From Pseudomonadota bacterium (GTDB lineage Bacteria > Pseudomonadota > Alphaproteobacteria > Rhizobiales > Rhizobiaceae), in contig JAIUPA010000022.1 of assembly GCA_020161665.1 (NCBI GenBank), positions 1-64,000 of the forward strand: a stretch of 64,000 nucleotides of DNA, read 5' to 3'. The notes under the pieces were generated by a model. That model saw only the letters and a list, made by a program, of their open reading frames with translations. It searched no databases and was not told where the DNA came from. Positions 9,298 through 18,166 of the stretch are shown in pieces. Within the stretch, counting starts at the first letter, position 1. Each line of letters begins with the position of its first letter. Made by a program: the position numbers and the translations under genes.

Positions 9298-10452
9298 TTA
9301 TGCGATGCGGTAGCCAAAGAGCCAATCGAGGCTTTCGGCCAAGGATTGGGGCGTGCGCATTTTCAGCACCAGATCGCGCACAATCCGGGTCGGTCCCGTG
9401 GCGTGATAGGCGAAGCGGTTGAAGTCCGTCTGCTTGCGCGCCCGGGCGAGGCGTGTCTTGCGGATCAGTTCGAAGCTTTTCAGCGCTTCCGGCAGGGTGG
9501 GGCCTGTCTTGACCGACTGGCAGAGCTGGTAGGCGTCTTCAATGGCCATGGCCGCACCTTGGGCCGCGAACGGCATCATGGCGTGGGCGGCATCGCCGAT
9601 CAGCGCCGTGTCCAGACCATTCTGCCAGAAGCCGTCGCTGGCCTGATAAAGCGGCCAGAAGCGCGGCTCCTTGGCGTTTTCCAGAAGGCTGCGAATTTCA
9701 CGGCTCCAGCCGGAAAACCGCTTCATGAGCAGGTCGAGGCGCATGTCGCCCGCCGGTGCATCCCACGTTTCGCCGGGCGAGTTGCCTGCGGCAATCGCCA
9801 CCACGTTAAAGCCGCCGATTTCCGTGAGCGGATAGGCCACGACATGGGCATCCGGGCCTAAAAAGGCGGTGACGGCGGAAATATCAAGAAAGGACGGGGC
9901 CTGCCCACCCGGAACGGTGAAGCGCCAGGCAATATTGCCGGAAAAGGCCGGAATGGGGCAGGAGGGGATGACGCCGCGCATACGCGACCACACGCCATCT
10001 GCACCGATGACGAGATGACGACCGTCGTCACCGGGAATGGAATCGGCAACCGGATCGACAAGAGAGCCGAGGTGTAGGGTGATCAGTGGTTCCTTGAGGG
10101 CGGCGGTCAGAAGCGCCTGCTGCAAGGTTGAGCGATGCAGAACGCCATAGGGTGCGCCCCAGCGGGTGCGGGCGTTGGCGCCAACCGGAACGCTTGCCAG
10201 TCTCTTCAGGCTTTGACCGGAGACGAGGTCGATGCGCTCGGGTTCATTCCAGACGGCCTCGATGGCGGGCAGGACGCCGAGTGCCGCGAGAATGCGCGAG
10301 GCATTGGGGGCAATTTGCAGGCCCGCGCCCACTTCCGTGAGGTGCTGCACCTTCTCGTGAACGTCGCAGCGAATACCCGATTGCGCAAAAGAGAGTGCGG
10401 CGGTCAGGCCTGCAACGCCCGCGCCGGAAATAACGACATGCTCTGGAGCCAT
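9298..10452 (-). CDS. FAD-dependent monooxygenase (salicylate hydroxylase-like)
   Basis: 384-residue single-component flavoprotein monooxygenase of the class A type (p-hydroxybenzoate / salicylate hydroxylase superfamily). The N-terminal dinucleotide-binding motif GAGVAGL (residues 10-16) follows a beta strand, a DG motif is at VIGADGVWSRMR (about 149-157), and the second FAD motif is ALIGDAAHAMMPFAAQGAAMA near 285. Substrate cannot be read from sequence; candidates are hydroxylated aromatics or, in related proteins, ubiquinone precursors. It faces metC tail to tail. The small zinc-finger gene lies upstream on the same strand, 64 bases away, and may share its transcript. Confidence 0.88.
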   Translation of the reverse strand: MAPEHVVISGAGVAGLTAALSFAQSGIRCDVHEKVQHLTEVGAGLQIAPNASRILAALGVLPAIEAVWNEPERIDLVSGQSLKRLASVPVGANARTRWGAPYGVLHRSTLQQALLTAALKEPLITLHLGSLVDPVADSIPGDDGRHLVIGADGVWSRMRGVIPSCPIPAFSGNIAWRFTVPGGQAPSFLDISAVTAFLGPDAHVVAYPLTEIGGFNVVAIAAGNSPGETWDAPAGDMRLDLLMKRFSGWSREIRSLLENAKEPRFWPLYQASDGFWQNGLDTALIGDAAHAMMPFAAQGAAMAIEDAYQLCQSVKTGPTLPEALKSFELIRKTRLARARKQTDFNRFAYHATGPTRIVRDLVLKMRTPQSLAESLDWLFGYRIA

Positions 10453-10516
10453 GATCGTGTGGCCTGTTCTGCGGCGCGCGCCGCTGATGTGTCGCCGCGC
10501 CGCAGGAAAGAGCCCG

Positions 10517-10762
10517 TCAGGCGGCTTCGAAGTGGAAGGTGCAGCCGGGCGGCACGGTATCGTCCGCCTTCAGCGAGGAATTGTAGCGATAAAGCGTCGA
10601 GCAATAGGGACAGACTTTTTCGTTGTCGTCGCCCATGTCGATGAAGATATGCGGATGGTCGTAGGGAAGCGATGCGCCCGTGCACATGAATTCCTTCACG
10701 CCGATTTCGATCACGCGGTGTCCGCCGTCGTTCTGGAAATGGGGAATGCTGTGGCCTGCCAT
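10517..10762 (-). CDS. Small zinc-finger domain protein (zf-CHCC, NDUFS6-like)
   Basis: 81-residue protein with the CHCC zinc-binding pattern: Cys27, His37, and CPYCSTLYRY (Cys51, Cys54) preceded by HIFIDMGDDNEKV. The family includes the zinc subunit NDUFS6 of mitochondrial complex I and small alphaproteobacterial homologues of about 70-85 residues, so size fits. In mitochondria the subunit helps late assembly of NADH dehydrogenase; whether this stand-alone copy does the same here is inferred. Together with the NDUFS4-like gene at 2858 the window encodes two candidate complex I accessory subunits. Start at 10762 (MAGHSIPHF). Confidence 0.9.
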   Translation of the reverse strand: MAGHSIPHFQNDGGHRVIEIGVKEFMCTGASLPYDHPHIFIDMGDDNEKVCPYCSTLYRYNSSLKADDTVPPGCTFHFEAA

Positions 10763-10921
10763 CCTGGTCTCCGAATGCTATGTGTTACGTGGGTTCTGTT
10801 TAACCTCCTTCTTTGCAAATGTGTAGGGCTGTTGCAGCGGGAATTTGCGCTTTGCAACAAGCTTCCGCTTGGCCCCGCCGGGTGAAATTGTTTATGGTCC
10901 GGGGCAAAAAGGACTGCATTG

Positions 10922-11698
10922 ATGAATCTCAATCCCCCCGCCTTCAATACATTCAGCCATGACGGACTGACGCTTTCCTATTTCGATGAGGGCGATCCGT
11001 CCGGTGCTCCGGTGCTGCTCATTCACGGTTTTGCCTCGTCCGCCACCGTTAACTGGGTGCACACGGGCTGGCTCAAAACGCTGGGCGAGGCGGGCTATCG
11101 CGTCATTGCGCTCGATAATCGCGGCCATGGCGCCAGCGACAAGCCGCATGACAGTGAGCTTTACCATCCGCAGATGATGGCCGATGACGCGGTGGCGCTG
11201 CTTGAACATCTCGGCATCCCGGAGGCGCATATCATGGGCTATTCCATGGGTGCGCGAATCTCCGCGTTTCTGGCGCTTGCCCATCCTGAACGGGTGCGGT
11301 CGCTGGTGTTTGGCGGGCTTGGAATCGGCATGTGCGATGGTGTGGGCGATTGGGACCCGATCGCCGATGCGCTGCTGGCCCCAACGCTGGCCGATGTGAC
11401 GCATGAGCGGGGCCGCATGTTCCGCGCCTTTGCCGAGCAGACCAAGAGCGACCGCTTTGCGCTGGCGGCCTGCATTGCCACGTCGCGCGATCTCGTATCC
11501 CGTGAGGCGATTGCCAAGGTCGATATGCCGACGCTCATTGCCGTTGGCACCAAGGATGATATTGCCGGGTCGGCCATCGAACTGGCTGATCTGATGCCAA
11601 ACGCGACGGCACTCGATATTCCCAACCGTGATCATATGATCGCGACCGGCGACCGGGTGTTCAAGGCTGGCGTCGTGGAATTTTACGCCAGCCTTTGA
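10922..11698 (+). CDS. Alpha/beta-fold hydrolase
   Basis: 258-residue cytoplasmic alpha/beta hydrolase. Oxyanion-hole motif LLIHGFASS at about 33-41, nucleophile elbow GYSMGAR (Ser ~107), acid candidate in GTKDDIAG (Asp ~215) and His in NRDHMIAT near 237, giving a complete Ser-Asp-His triad. Family members include haloalkane dehalogenase-like, enol-lactonase-like and esterase enzymes; substrate cannot be set. ATG at 10922 has AAGGA eight bases upstream, better than the TTG three bases earlier. Flanked downstream by a palindromic intergenic repeat rather than a classical terminator. Confidence 0.88.
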   Translation: MNLNPPAFNTFSHDGLTLSYFDEGDPSGAPVLLIHGFASSATVNWVHTGWLKTLGEAGYRVIALDNRGHGASDKPHDSELYHPQMMADDAVALLEHLGIPEAHIMGYSMGARISAFLALAHPERVRSLVFGGLGIGMCDGVGDWDPIADALLAPTLADVTHERGRMFRAFAEQTKSDRFALAACIATSRDLVSREAIAKVDMPTLIAVGTKDDIAGSAIELADLMPNATALDIPNRDHMIATGDRVFKAGVVEFYASL

Positions 11699-11700
11699 GG

Positions 11701-11808
11701 CTAGAGCATTTCCGGTGAACACCGGATCACCGGAAATGCTCTATCTCATTGTTTTATCGCAGTCCGAACGCAAAACCGCTGACGCACTTTTGCTGGACGT
11801 GCTCTAGA
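11701..11808. repeat. Rhizobial-type intergenic palindromic repeat (RIME-like)
   Basis: About 107-base element bounded by CTAGAGCA and GTGCTCTAG, which are themselves inverted repeats. The first half is a near-perfect hairpin, TAGAGCATTTCCGGTGA at 11702-11718 against its complement at 11727-11743. The second half contains GTCC...GCAAAA...TTTTGC...GGAC (11762-11798). The arrangement and the core words (GCATTTCC, GAACGCAAAACCGCTG, TTTTGCTGGA) are those of the short repeats scattered between genes in Rhizobium, Sinorhizobium, Agrobacterium and Brucella. It fills the whole gap between two convergent genes and may act as the transcription end for both. Confidence 0.85.
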
Positions 11809-12615
11809 TCATTCGCCCTTGAAAACAGGCTTGCGGCGCTCGGCAAAGGCGGCGCGGCCTTCGGCGTAATCGGCGCTGTTGAAGGTCGAGGCTCCCAGCA
11901 CCTCGGCTTCGCTCAGAAGCACGTCGTCGTTTTCCGTCACGGCGCGGATCGAGAGCTTGGACGCGGCAATCGAAATCGGGGCATTGGCGGCAATGGTTTC
12001 GGCCAGCGCAAAGATTTCGGCCTCGAGCGTTGCGGAATCGGGCGTCACCTGCAGCAGGAAGCCCGGCGCTTCCAGCTCACGCGCCGTCACCGGCTGGCCG
12101 GTATAGAGCATCTTGCGGGTCATCTGGTTACCCAGCGCGACGAAGATATCGCGCACCGCGTCCGCCGGGTAGGCGAGGCCGAGGCGGGCAGGCGGCACGG
12201 CAAAGCGCGCACTTTCATCGGCCAGTCGCAGATCGCAGGCCGCCGCCACGCCAAAGCCGCCGCCATAGCAAATGCCGCGAATGGCGGCGATGGTCGGCAC
12301 ACGGCAGGCGCGGATGGCCCGGAAGGCGGCGCTGTTTTCCAGTTCGTAGGTACGGGCCGTTTCAGCATCCTTGCGCACGGTCGCGAATTCGGAAATGTCG
12401 GCGCCTGCGGAAAAGTCATGCGCGCCGGCGCCTGCCAGAATGACGACGCGGGCTTTCGCCTCAACAACGAGGTAATGCAGTGCCTTGGGAATGGCGCGCC
12501 ACATGGCGGCGGTGATCGCATTCTTGCGGGATTCATTGTGGAACGTCAGCGTGCCAATGCCATCACGCGAGGCGGCGATCAGCTTTCCTTCCGCGAATTC
12601 CTGCAATTGCGTCAT
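11809..12615 (-). CDS. Enoyl-CoA hydratase/isomerase family protein
   Basis: 268-residue crotonase-fold protein. The oxyanion-hole signature lies in AGAGAHDFSAGADISEF (about 65-80) and in the conserved IRGICYGGGFGVAAACDLRLADESARF block (about 114-140). The position of the first catalytic Glu of classical hydratases (E144 in rat liver enzyme) corresponds here to the ARLGLAYPADA region, where no Glu is evident, so isomerase, racemase or another crotonase reaction is possible. The C-terminal YAEGRAAFAERRKPVFKG tail is typical of the family. ATG at 12615 follows AGGAG. Divergent from cysE; no fatty-acid genes nearby. Confidence 0.87.
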   Translation of the reverse strand: MTQLQEFAEGKLIAASRDGIGTLTFHNESRKNAITAAMWRAIPKALHYLVVEAKARVVILAGAGAHDFSAGADISEFATVRKDAETARTYELENSAAFRAIRACRVPTIAAIRGICYGGGFGVAAACDLRLADESARFAVPPARLGLAYPADAVRDIFVALGNQMTRKMLYTGQPVTARELEAPGFLLQVTPDSATLEAEIFALAETIAANAPISIAASKLSIRAVTENDDVLLSEAEVLGASTFNSADYAEGRAAFAERRKPVFKGE

Positions 12616-12691
12616 CTTGTACTCCTGCCATTTGTGTTGCCGTAATCTTTTCCTATATAATGTCGGTGAACCGGAAAAGAGGAGACCATCC

Positions 12692-13513
12692 ATGGTCGCA
12701 AAAACGGAAGCACGGGCAAATGACGCCGTGCAGGCGATTGATCCCATCTGGGACAGCCTGCGGGTGGAAGCTTATGCCGCGAGCGAGAACGATCACATGC
12801 TCACGGCCTTTCTTTATGGCACGGTGCTGAACCATCGTTCGCTTGAAGAATGTGTGATCTTCCGGATCTGCGAACGCCTCGACCATCAGGACGTTCCTGC
12901 CGTTCTTCTGCGCCAGACCTTTGAAGCCATGCTGGCCGACTGGCCGGAATGGGGCAATATCCTGCGCGTCGACATTCAGGCGGTCTATGATCGTGACCCG
13001 GCCTGCACGCGCTTCCTTGAGCCCGTTCTCTATTTCAAGGGTTTTCACGCCATCCAGACGCACCGTCTGGCCCATTGGCTGTGGAACAAGGGCCGCAAGG
13101 ACTTCGCGCTTTATCTGCAGAGCCGCGCCTCGGTGATTTTCCAGACGGATATCAACCCGGCGGCACGCATGGGCAAGGGCATCTTCCTCGACCACGCTAC
13201 GGGTCTTGTGGTTGGTGAAACGGCCGCGATTGGCGACAACGTGTCGATCCTGCACGGTGTGACGCTTGGCGGCACGGGCAAAGAAGACGCAGACCGTCAC
13301 CCGAAGATCGGCAACGGTGTGCTGATCGGTGCAGGTGCCAAGATTCTCGGCAACATTACCGTCGGTGCATGCTCGCGCGTGGCGGCTGGTTCTGTTGTTT
13401 TGAAGGCGGTTCCGCCGTGCTCGACGGTTGCCGGTGTTCCGGCCCGTGTTGTGGGCGAGGCCGGGTGCGCCGAACCGGCGCGCGTCATGGACCAGCTTAT
13501 CGAGGCGGAGTGA
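12692..13513 (+). CDS. cysE: Serine O-acetyltransferase
   Basis: 273-residue enzyme that acetylates L-serine with acetyl-CoA, committing it to cysteine synthesis. An alpha-helical N-terminal domain (to about residue 140) is followed by the left-handed beta-helix made of hexapeptide repeats; the active-site block DINPAARMGKGIFLDHATGLVVGETA contains the catalytic Asp/His pair (DHATG), and GGTGKEDADRHPKIG is the acetyl-CoA loop. The C-terminal tail after PARVVG is where cysteine feedback inhibition acts. ATG at 12692 with AGAGGAG eight bases upstream; longer reading frames run into the enoyl-CoA hydratase promoter. Ends in a strong terminator; metC at 8063 is in the same metabolic area. Confidence 0.96.
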   Translation: MVAKTEARANDAVQAIDPIWDSLRVEAYAASENDHMLTAFLYGTVLNHRSLEECVIFRICERLDHQDVPAVLLRQTFEAMLADWPEWGNILRVDIQAVYDRDPACTRFLEPVLYFKGFHAIQTHRLAHWLWNKGRKDFALYLQSRASVIFQTDINPAARMGKGIFLDHATGLVVGETAAIGDNVSILHGVTLGGTGKEDADRHPKIGNGVLIGAGAKILGNITVGACSRVAAGSVVLKAVPPCSTVAGVPARVVGEAGCAEPARVMDQLIEAE

Positions 13514-13537
13514 TCCGCACCTACCTACGCTCTGATG

Positions 13538-13565
13538 AAAAGCCCGGATGTTCCGGGCTTTTTTG
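13538..13565 (+). terminator. Terminator of cysE
   Basis: Stem AAAAGCCCGGA / TCCGGGCTTTT with a short loop and a T6 tail. Confidence 0.92.
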
Positions 13566-13755
13566 TTGGCGGTGGCGGTCGCGCCTTTACACTGCCGCTT
13601 TTGCCATGTCACAAGCGGGCATCCGGAGCGGGTGATTTGTCCCGCTCGAGTCGAATTCCAAAACCCGGTAAGGGGCTTCGTGTCTGGCGCTGGCGGATTG
13701 CCGCCCGGGACGCGTGCTTTCAGAGCCGGCCATTCCTGTCTGACGGAGAAATTCC

Positions 13756-13959
13756 ATGAAACCCGATGAAATCAAGAAGCTCGACGCCTATCTCAAGCGC
13801 ACGCTGAACCCGGCGATTGCCGTCAAGGCACGTCCGCGCAAGAACGATTCCGCCGAAGTCTACGTGGGCGACGAGTTCATCGGCGTGATCTTCCGCGATG
13901 ACGAAGATGGGGATCTTTCCTACAACTTCTCCATGGCAATCCTCTCCGAGGATCTGTGA
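13756..13959 (+). CDS. DUF3126 family small protein
   Basis: 67-residue conserved alphaproteobacterial protein of unknown function. It starts MKPDEIKKLDAYLKRTLNP, continues with a basic loop (KARPRKNDSAEVYVGDEFIGVIFRDDEDGD) and ends SYNFSMAILSEDL, matching DUF3126 over the full length. No signal peptide or membrane segment; cytoplasmic. ATG at 13756 has GGAG eight bases upstream. Monocistronic, between the cysE terminator and its own terminator. The 240 bases before it hold only short unsupported reading frames. Confidence 0.9.
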   Translation: MKPDEIKKLDAYLKRTLNPAIAVKARPRKNDSAEVYVGDEFIGVIFRDDEDGDLSYNFSMAILSEDL

Positions 13960-13993
13960 TCAGCCTTTGGCTGGCACGAAACTTGCTGATTTC

Positions 13994-14027
13994 AAACCGG
14001 CGTCGTTTTCTTCGGCGTCGGTTTTTT
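13994..14027 (+). terminator. Terminator of the DUF3126 gene
   Basis: Twelve-base stem AAACCGGCGTCG / CGGCGTCGGTTT with two G-U pairs, 7-base loop, T6 tail. Confidence 0.88.
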
Positions 14028-14205
14028 GCTGTCTTGAAAGGGGCTTGGCAAAGCGCAATCCCCGGGCAAGGATCGGCTGGGAATGTGATATCTTGGGGCT
14101 CGTTCCCAAGGGGGCTTAAAATCTCGCTGTGAATGACTAGATTAGTTGTTCCCGATAATGCCGGACCAGGACAAGGTCGTCCCGGATCGGCGCGCAAGGA
14201 TTGAA

Positions 14206-14565
14206 ATGACAATGATCGCCAGGCCGGTCGTGATGCAAAATGGAAAAGACGAAGACGGCAACGGCCCCGGTCGTGGCACGTCGGTCATCACGCGCACCAA
14301 ACCGAAGACGAAGAAGCCGAACCTGTATCGCGTTCTTCTTCTCAACGACGACTACACGCCGATGGAGTTTGTCATCCATATTCTGGAGCGGTTTTTCCAG
14401 AAGGATCGTGAAGCTGCAACCCGCATCATGCTTCATGTGCACAATCACGGTGTGGGCGAATGCGGAATCTTTACCTACGAAGTTGCCGAAACGAAGGTCT
14501 CTCAGGTGATGGACTTCGCGCGGCAGCATCAGCATCCGCTGCAATGTGTCATGGAAAAGAAGTGA
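14206..14565 (+). CDS. clpS: ATP-dependent Clp protease adaptor ClpS
   Basis: 119-residue adaptor that brings N-end-rule substrates to ClpA. The core is complete: [23 protein letters not shown] (with the Asn-Asp-Asp substrate-pocket motif), [36 protein letters not shown] and the C-terminal [11 protein letters not shown] flexible N-terminal tail of about 35 residues precedes it. Several in-frame starts exist (TTG 14146, ATG 14158, 14206, 14212); I chose ATG 14206 because AAGGA lies five bases upstream. It precedes clpA by 9 bases, the usual operon. Many rhizobia have a second clpS elsewhere; this is the clpA-linked copy. Confidence 0.95.
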   Translation: MTMIARPVVMQNGKDEDGNGPGRGTSVITRTKPKTKKPNLYRVLLLNDDYTPMEFVIHILERFFQKDREAATRIMLHVHNHGVGECGIFTYEVAETKVSQVMDFARQHQHPLQCVMEKK

Positions 14566-14574
14566 GGATCGAAC

Positions 14575-16983
14575 GTGCCAACTTTTTCCCCCAGTCTGGA
14601 GAAGGCGCTTCATCAGGCACTGACCTATGCCAACGAACGCCATCATGAATATGCCACCCTCGAGCACCTGTTGCTGGCCCTGATTGACGATCAGGATGCG
14701 GCAGCGGTGATGTCTGCCTGCAACGTCAATCTGGATGAACTGCGCAAGATCGTGACCGACTATGTCGATACCGAGCTTGCCAACCTCGTCACTGGTTATG
14801 ATGAGGATTCAAAGCCGACGTCCGGCTTCCAGCGCGTCATCCAGCGCGCCGTCATCCATGTCCAGTCGTCGGGCCGTGAGGAAGTGACCGGGGCGAATGT
14901 TCTGGTGGCCATCTTTGCCGAGCGCGAAAGCCATGCGGCCTATTTCCTGCAGGAGCAGGACATGACCCGCTATGATGCGGTGAACTTCATCTCGCACGGT
15001 ATCGGCAAGCGTCCGGGCTCCACCCAGACCCGCAGTCCGAAGGGTGTGGAAGAGAGCGAAGCGGAGAACAAGCCGCCGCGCAATGATGACGAGGGCGGGC
15101 AGAAAAAGCCGCAGGAGGCTTTGAAGGCCTATTGCGTCAATCTCAACGACAAGGCCAAGAACGGCAAGATCGATCCGCTGATCGGTCGCCATGACGAAGT
15201 GAACCGCACCATTCAGGTTCTGTGCCGTCGCTCCAAGAACAACCCGCTTTATGTGGGCGATCCGGGCGTGGGCAAGACCGCCATTGCCGAAGGCCTTGCC
15301 AAGCGCATCGTCGAAGGCAAGGTGCCTGAAGCACTGAAGAACGATACGATCTTCTCGCTCGACATGGGCACACTTCTGGCGGGCACCCGTTATCGCGGGG
15401 ACTTCGAGGAGCGTCTGAAGCAGGTTGTCAAGGAACTGGAAGAGTTCCCCGGCGCGGTGCTGTTCATCGATGAAATCCACACGGTCATCGGCGCGGGCGC
15501 AACCTCGGGCGGGGCCATGGATGCCTCGAACCTGCTGAAGCCGGCGCTTTCCTCCGGGGCGATCCGTTGCATCGGCTCGACCACCTACAAGGAATACCGC
15601 CAGTTCTTCGAAAAGGACCGGGCGCTTGTTCGCCGCTTCCAGAAGATCGATGTCAACGAGCCTTCGATCGTCGATGCCATCGAGATCATGAAGGGGCTGA
15701 AGCCTTATTTCGAAGATTATCATCATCTGAAATATTCGAATGAGGCCATCAAGGCCGCCGTCGAGCTTTCGGCCCGCTACATCACGGACCGCAAGCTGCC
15801 GGACAAGGCGATTGACGTGATTGACGAAACGGGTGCGGCGCAGATGCTGCTTCCGGTGTCCAAGCGTCGCAAGCTGATCACCGAGCGCGAAATCGAGGCG
15901 ACGGTTGCCACCATGGCCCGCATTCCGCCCAAGACCGTTTCCAAGGATGACGAGATGGTTCTCGCCAATCTGGAGCAGGAGCTGCGCTCCGTGGTCTATG
16001 GGCAGGATCTTGCCATCGAGGCGCTTTCGACCGCGATCAAGCTGGCGCGTGCCGGTCTTCGTGAGCCGAACAAGCCGATTGGTTCCTACGTCTTTACCGG
16101 CCCGACCGGCGTCGGCAAGACGGAAGTCGCCAAGCAGCTGGCCGCGTCGCTTGGCGTGCAGATGCTGCGCTTCGACATGTCGGAATATATGGAACGGCAT
16201 ACCGTGTCGCGTCTGCTCGGCGCACCTCCCGGTTATGTCGGTTTCGATCAGGGTGGTCTTTTGACCGATGGAGTCGATCAGCATCCGCATTGCGTCGTGC
16301 TGCTTGATGAAATCGAAAAGGCGCATCCGGATATCTACAACATCCTGTTGCAGGTGATGGATAACGGCCAGCTGACCGATCATAACGGCAAGAAGGTCGA
16401 TTTCCGGAATATCATCCTGATCATGACGACGAATGCCGGTGCGTCTGAAATGGCCAAGGCCGCGATTGGCTTCGGTTCATCCAAGCGCACGGGCGAGGAT
16501 GAAGAGGCGATCAACCGCCTGTTCACCCCGGAATTCCGCAACCGTCTCGATGCGATCATTCCCTTCGCCCCGTTGGCGCCGGAAACGATCCATCGCGTCG
16601 TGCAGAAGTTCGTCATGCAGCTGGAGACGCAGCTTTCGGAACGCAACGTCACCTTCGACCTGTCGCCGGAAGCGGTGGCCTGGCTTGCTGTGCGTGGTTA
16701 CGACGACAAGATGGGTGCCCGCCCGCTTGGCCGCGTCATTCAGGAATACATCAAGAAGCCGCTCGCCAACGAGATCCTCTTCGGCAAGCTCAAGAAGGGC
16801 GGCGTTGTGCGTGTGACGGTGACGAAGGGTGACGATGGCAAGGATAGCCTTGCGCTCGATTGCCTGGCCGAAACCGCGCCCGTCAAACCGAAGCCGGAAG
16901 CCGAAGTGATCGAGGCCGAGGAAGCCAAGGCCGCTCTGCCTTCGGGTGAGGCACCGGCGGCGACGGATGCGACCGGCGAGTAA
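14575..16983 (+). CDS. clpA: ATP-dependent Clp protease, ATP-binding subunit ClpA
   Basis: 802-residue hexameric AAA+ unfoldase that feeds substrates into ClpP. Order: two Clp-N repeats (about 1-140), a low-complexity acidic linker (about 145-185), first AAA module with Walker A GDPGVGKT at 228-235 and VLFIDEIHTVIGAGATSGG, second AAA module with Walker A GPTGVGKT near 509 and VVLLDEIEKAHPD, the IGF ClpP-docking loop in KAAIGFGSS, and a C-terminal D2-small domain. Extra acidic/alanine-rich tail after about 760. No middle domain, so it is ClpA and not ClpB/ClpC. Start is GTG at 14575 with GAGGATC upstream. Followed by a GC hairpin at 17003-17026. Confidence 0.97.
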   Translation: MPTFSPSLEKALHQALTYANERHHEYATLEHLLLALIDDQDAAAVMSACNVNLDELRKIVTDYVDTELANLVTGYDEDSKPTSGFQRVIQRAVIHVQSSGREEVTGANVLVAIFAERESHAAYFLQEQDMTRYDAVNFISHGIGKRPGSTQTRSPKGVEESEAENKPPRNDDEGGQKKPQEALKAYCVNLNDKAKNGKIDPLIGRHDEVNRTIQVLCRRSKNNPLYVGDPGVGKTAIAEGLAKRIVEGKVPEALKNDTIFSLDMGTLLAGTRYRGDFEERLKQVVKELEEFPGAVLFIDEIHTVIGAGATSGGAMDASNLLKPALSSGAIRCIGSTTYKEYRQFFEKDRALVRRFQKIDVNEPSIVDAIEIMKGLKPYFEDYHHLKYSNEAIKAAVELSARYITDRKLPDKAIDVIDETGAAQMLLPVSKRRKLITEREIEATVATMARIPPKTVSKDDEMVLANLEQELRSVVYGQDLAIEALSTAIKLARAGLREPNKPIGSYVFTGPTGVGKTEVAKQLAASLGVQMLRFDMSEYMERHTVSRLLGAPPGYVGFDQGGLLTDGVDQHPHCVVLLDEIEKAHPDIYNILLQVMDNGQLTDHNGKKVDFRNIILIMTTNAGASEMAKAAIGFGSSKRTGEDEEAINRLFTPEFRNRLDAIIPFAPLAPETIHRVVQKFVMQLETQLSERNVTFDLSPEAVAWLAVRGYDDKMGARPLGRVIQEYIKKPLANEILFGKLKKGGVVRVTVTKGDDGKDSLALDCLAETAPVKPKPEAEVIEAEEAKAALPSGEAPAATDATGE

Positions 16984-17002
16984 GCGACGCTTATGAACCA
17001 TG

Positions 17003-17026
17003 ACGCCGGGGTGAAAGCCCCGGCGT
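17003..17026 (+). terminator. Putative terminator after clpA
   Basis: Nine-base perfect stem ACGCCGGGG / CCCCGGCGT with a 6-base loop; only a short T-run follows, so termination may be partial. Confidence 0.6.
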
Positions 17027-17102
17027 TATCACGTTTCAAGCCATCTTGCGTTCGCCAGAACCGGCAGCGCTTAGCGGGCCTTTTCTGAAACCGAGTGCCT
17101 GA

Positions 17103-17834
17103 ATGCCATCGCCTGATACATCCCCCGGTCTTTACTGGTTCCTCAAAGGTTCGCGTGGCATTTTCTCGCTGCCAGCGATGATTCTCATGGGGTCCTGTGC
17201 GGGCTTTGCGGCGCTGACGTTGCAATCGGGGCTGACGCGCGGCGAGGCGGTGTTCATGACCATCGGCATCTGGGCGCTTCCGGCCCAGATCATCCTGACC
17301 GGCGCTATGCATGCGGGTCTGAACATTTTTGCGGCCTTTGTGGCTGTCACCTTCTCGTCGATCCGCTTCATGCCGATGCTGGCCGCCTTCGTGCCGGAAA
17401 TGCGCACCGATAAAACGCCGCTCTGGAAGCTCATTCTCCTCGGGCATTTCGTGGCGATCACGTCCTGGGTATTTTCAATGCAGCATGCGCGGCACGTGCC
17501 GCGAGAATGGCGGCTCACCTGGTTTGCCGGTTTTGCCGTGCCGTTGACGCTTGCCAATACCATCATCGTGGCGGTGGGCTACGGCGTTCTCTCATCGTTT
17601 CCGCCTGCGCTTTCGGCGGTGCTGGCGTTCATGACGCCGGTTTATTTCATGCAGTCCATGTGGGGTTCGGCCCGCGGTATGGTTACGCGGATTGCCTTCC
17701 TCGTCGGGCTTGTGGTCGGTCCAGCGCTGACACCCGTCGCGCCGCAGCTTGATATTTTCTATGCCGGGATTGGCGGCGGAACGGCGGTCTATCTTATTGA
17801 TCGCTGGAGACGCAGCCGAAGGGGCACGGTATGA
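17103..17834 (+). CDS. azlC: AzlC family branched-chain amino acid exporter, large subunit
   Basis: 243-residue inner-membrane protein of the AzlC family, the large partner of the AzlC-AzlD pair (YgaZ-YgaH type) that exports branched-chain amino acids such as valine. About 6-7 hydrophobic helices; conserved start of the family at SLPAMILMGSCAGFAALTLQSGLTRGEAVFMT and IGIWALPAQIILTGAMHAG. The downstream azlD overlaps its stop by 4 bases, confirming the pair. ATG at 17103 with only a weak GAG upstream. Substrate is inferred from family and not specific to this protein. Confidence 0.88.
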   Translation: MPSPDTSPGLYWFLKGSRGIFSLPAMILMGSCAGFAALTLQSGLTRGEAVFMTIGIWALPAQIILTGAMHAGLNIFAAFVAVTFSSIRFMPMLAAFVPEMRTDKTPLWKLILLGHFVAITSWVFSMQHARHVPREWRLTWFAGFAVPLTLANTIIVAVGYGVLSSFPPALSAVLAFMTPVYFMQSMWGSARGMVTRIAFLVGLVVGPALTPVAPQLDIFYAGIGGGTAVYLIDRWRRSRRGTV

Positions 17835-18166
17835 GCCCCGAACTCTGGTCTTACATTTTCATCGCTATTGCCGGTGTTTTCGCCACCGAAATCTGGCGCT
17901 GGCTGGGCGTTCTGGTCGGCAATCGGTTGTCGGAAGATTCCGAGGCGATGATCTGGGTTCGCTGCGTGGCGACCGCGCTGATTGCGGCCGTTATTGCCAA
18001 ACTGATCCTTAATCCCACAGGTGTTCTGGCCGAGGTTCCGGCCCTGATCCGCGCCGGTGCGGCCTTGAGCGGTTTTGCCGTCTATATTCTTTCCGGCCAG
18101 CGGATACTGGCCGGGGTTGCGGTTGCGGTTCTGTTGATTTCGGCGGCGCTGGCTTACACAGCTTGA
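17831..18166 (+). CDS. azlD: AzlD family branched-chain amino acid exporter, small subunit
   Basis: 111-residue membrane protein with about four hydrophobic helices, size and position fitting AzlD. Starts MSPELWSYIFIAIAGVFATEIWRWLGVLVG, a variant of the family's N-terminus, and includes the conserved WVRCVATALIAAVIAKL helix. Its ATG overlaps the azlC stop (ATGA), so translation is coupled. Its 3' end overlaps the convergent HIT gene by 13 bases with no terminator between them. Confidence 0.87.
   Translation: MSPELWSYIFIAIAGVFATEIWRWLGVLVGNRLSEDSEAMIWVRCVATALIAAVIAKLILNPTGVLAEVPALIRAGAALSGFAVYILSGQRILAGVAVAVLLISAALAYTA

Noticed and set aside
14809..16383. 524-codon minus-strand frame
   Set aside because: Antisense shadow of clpA.
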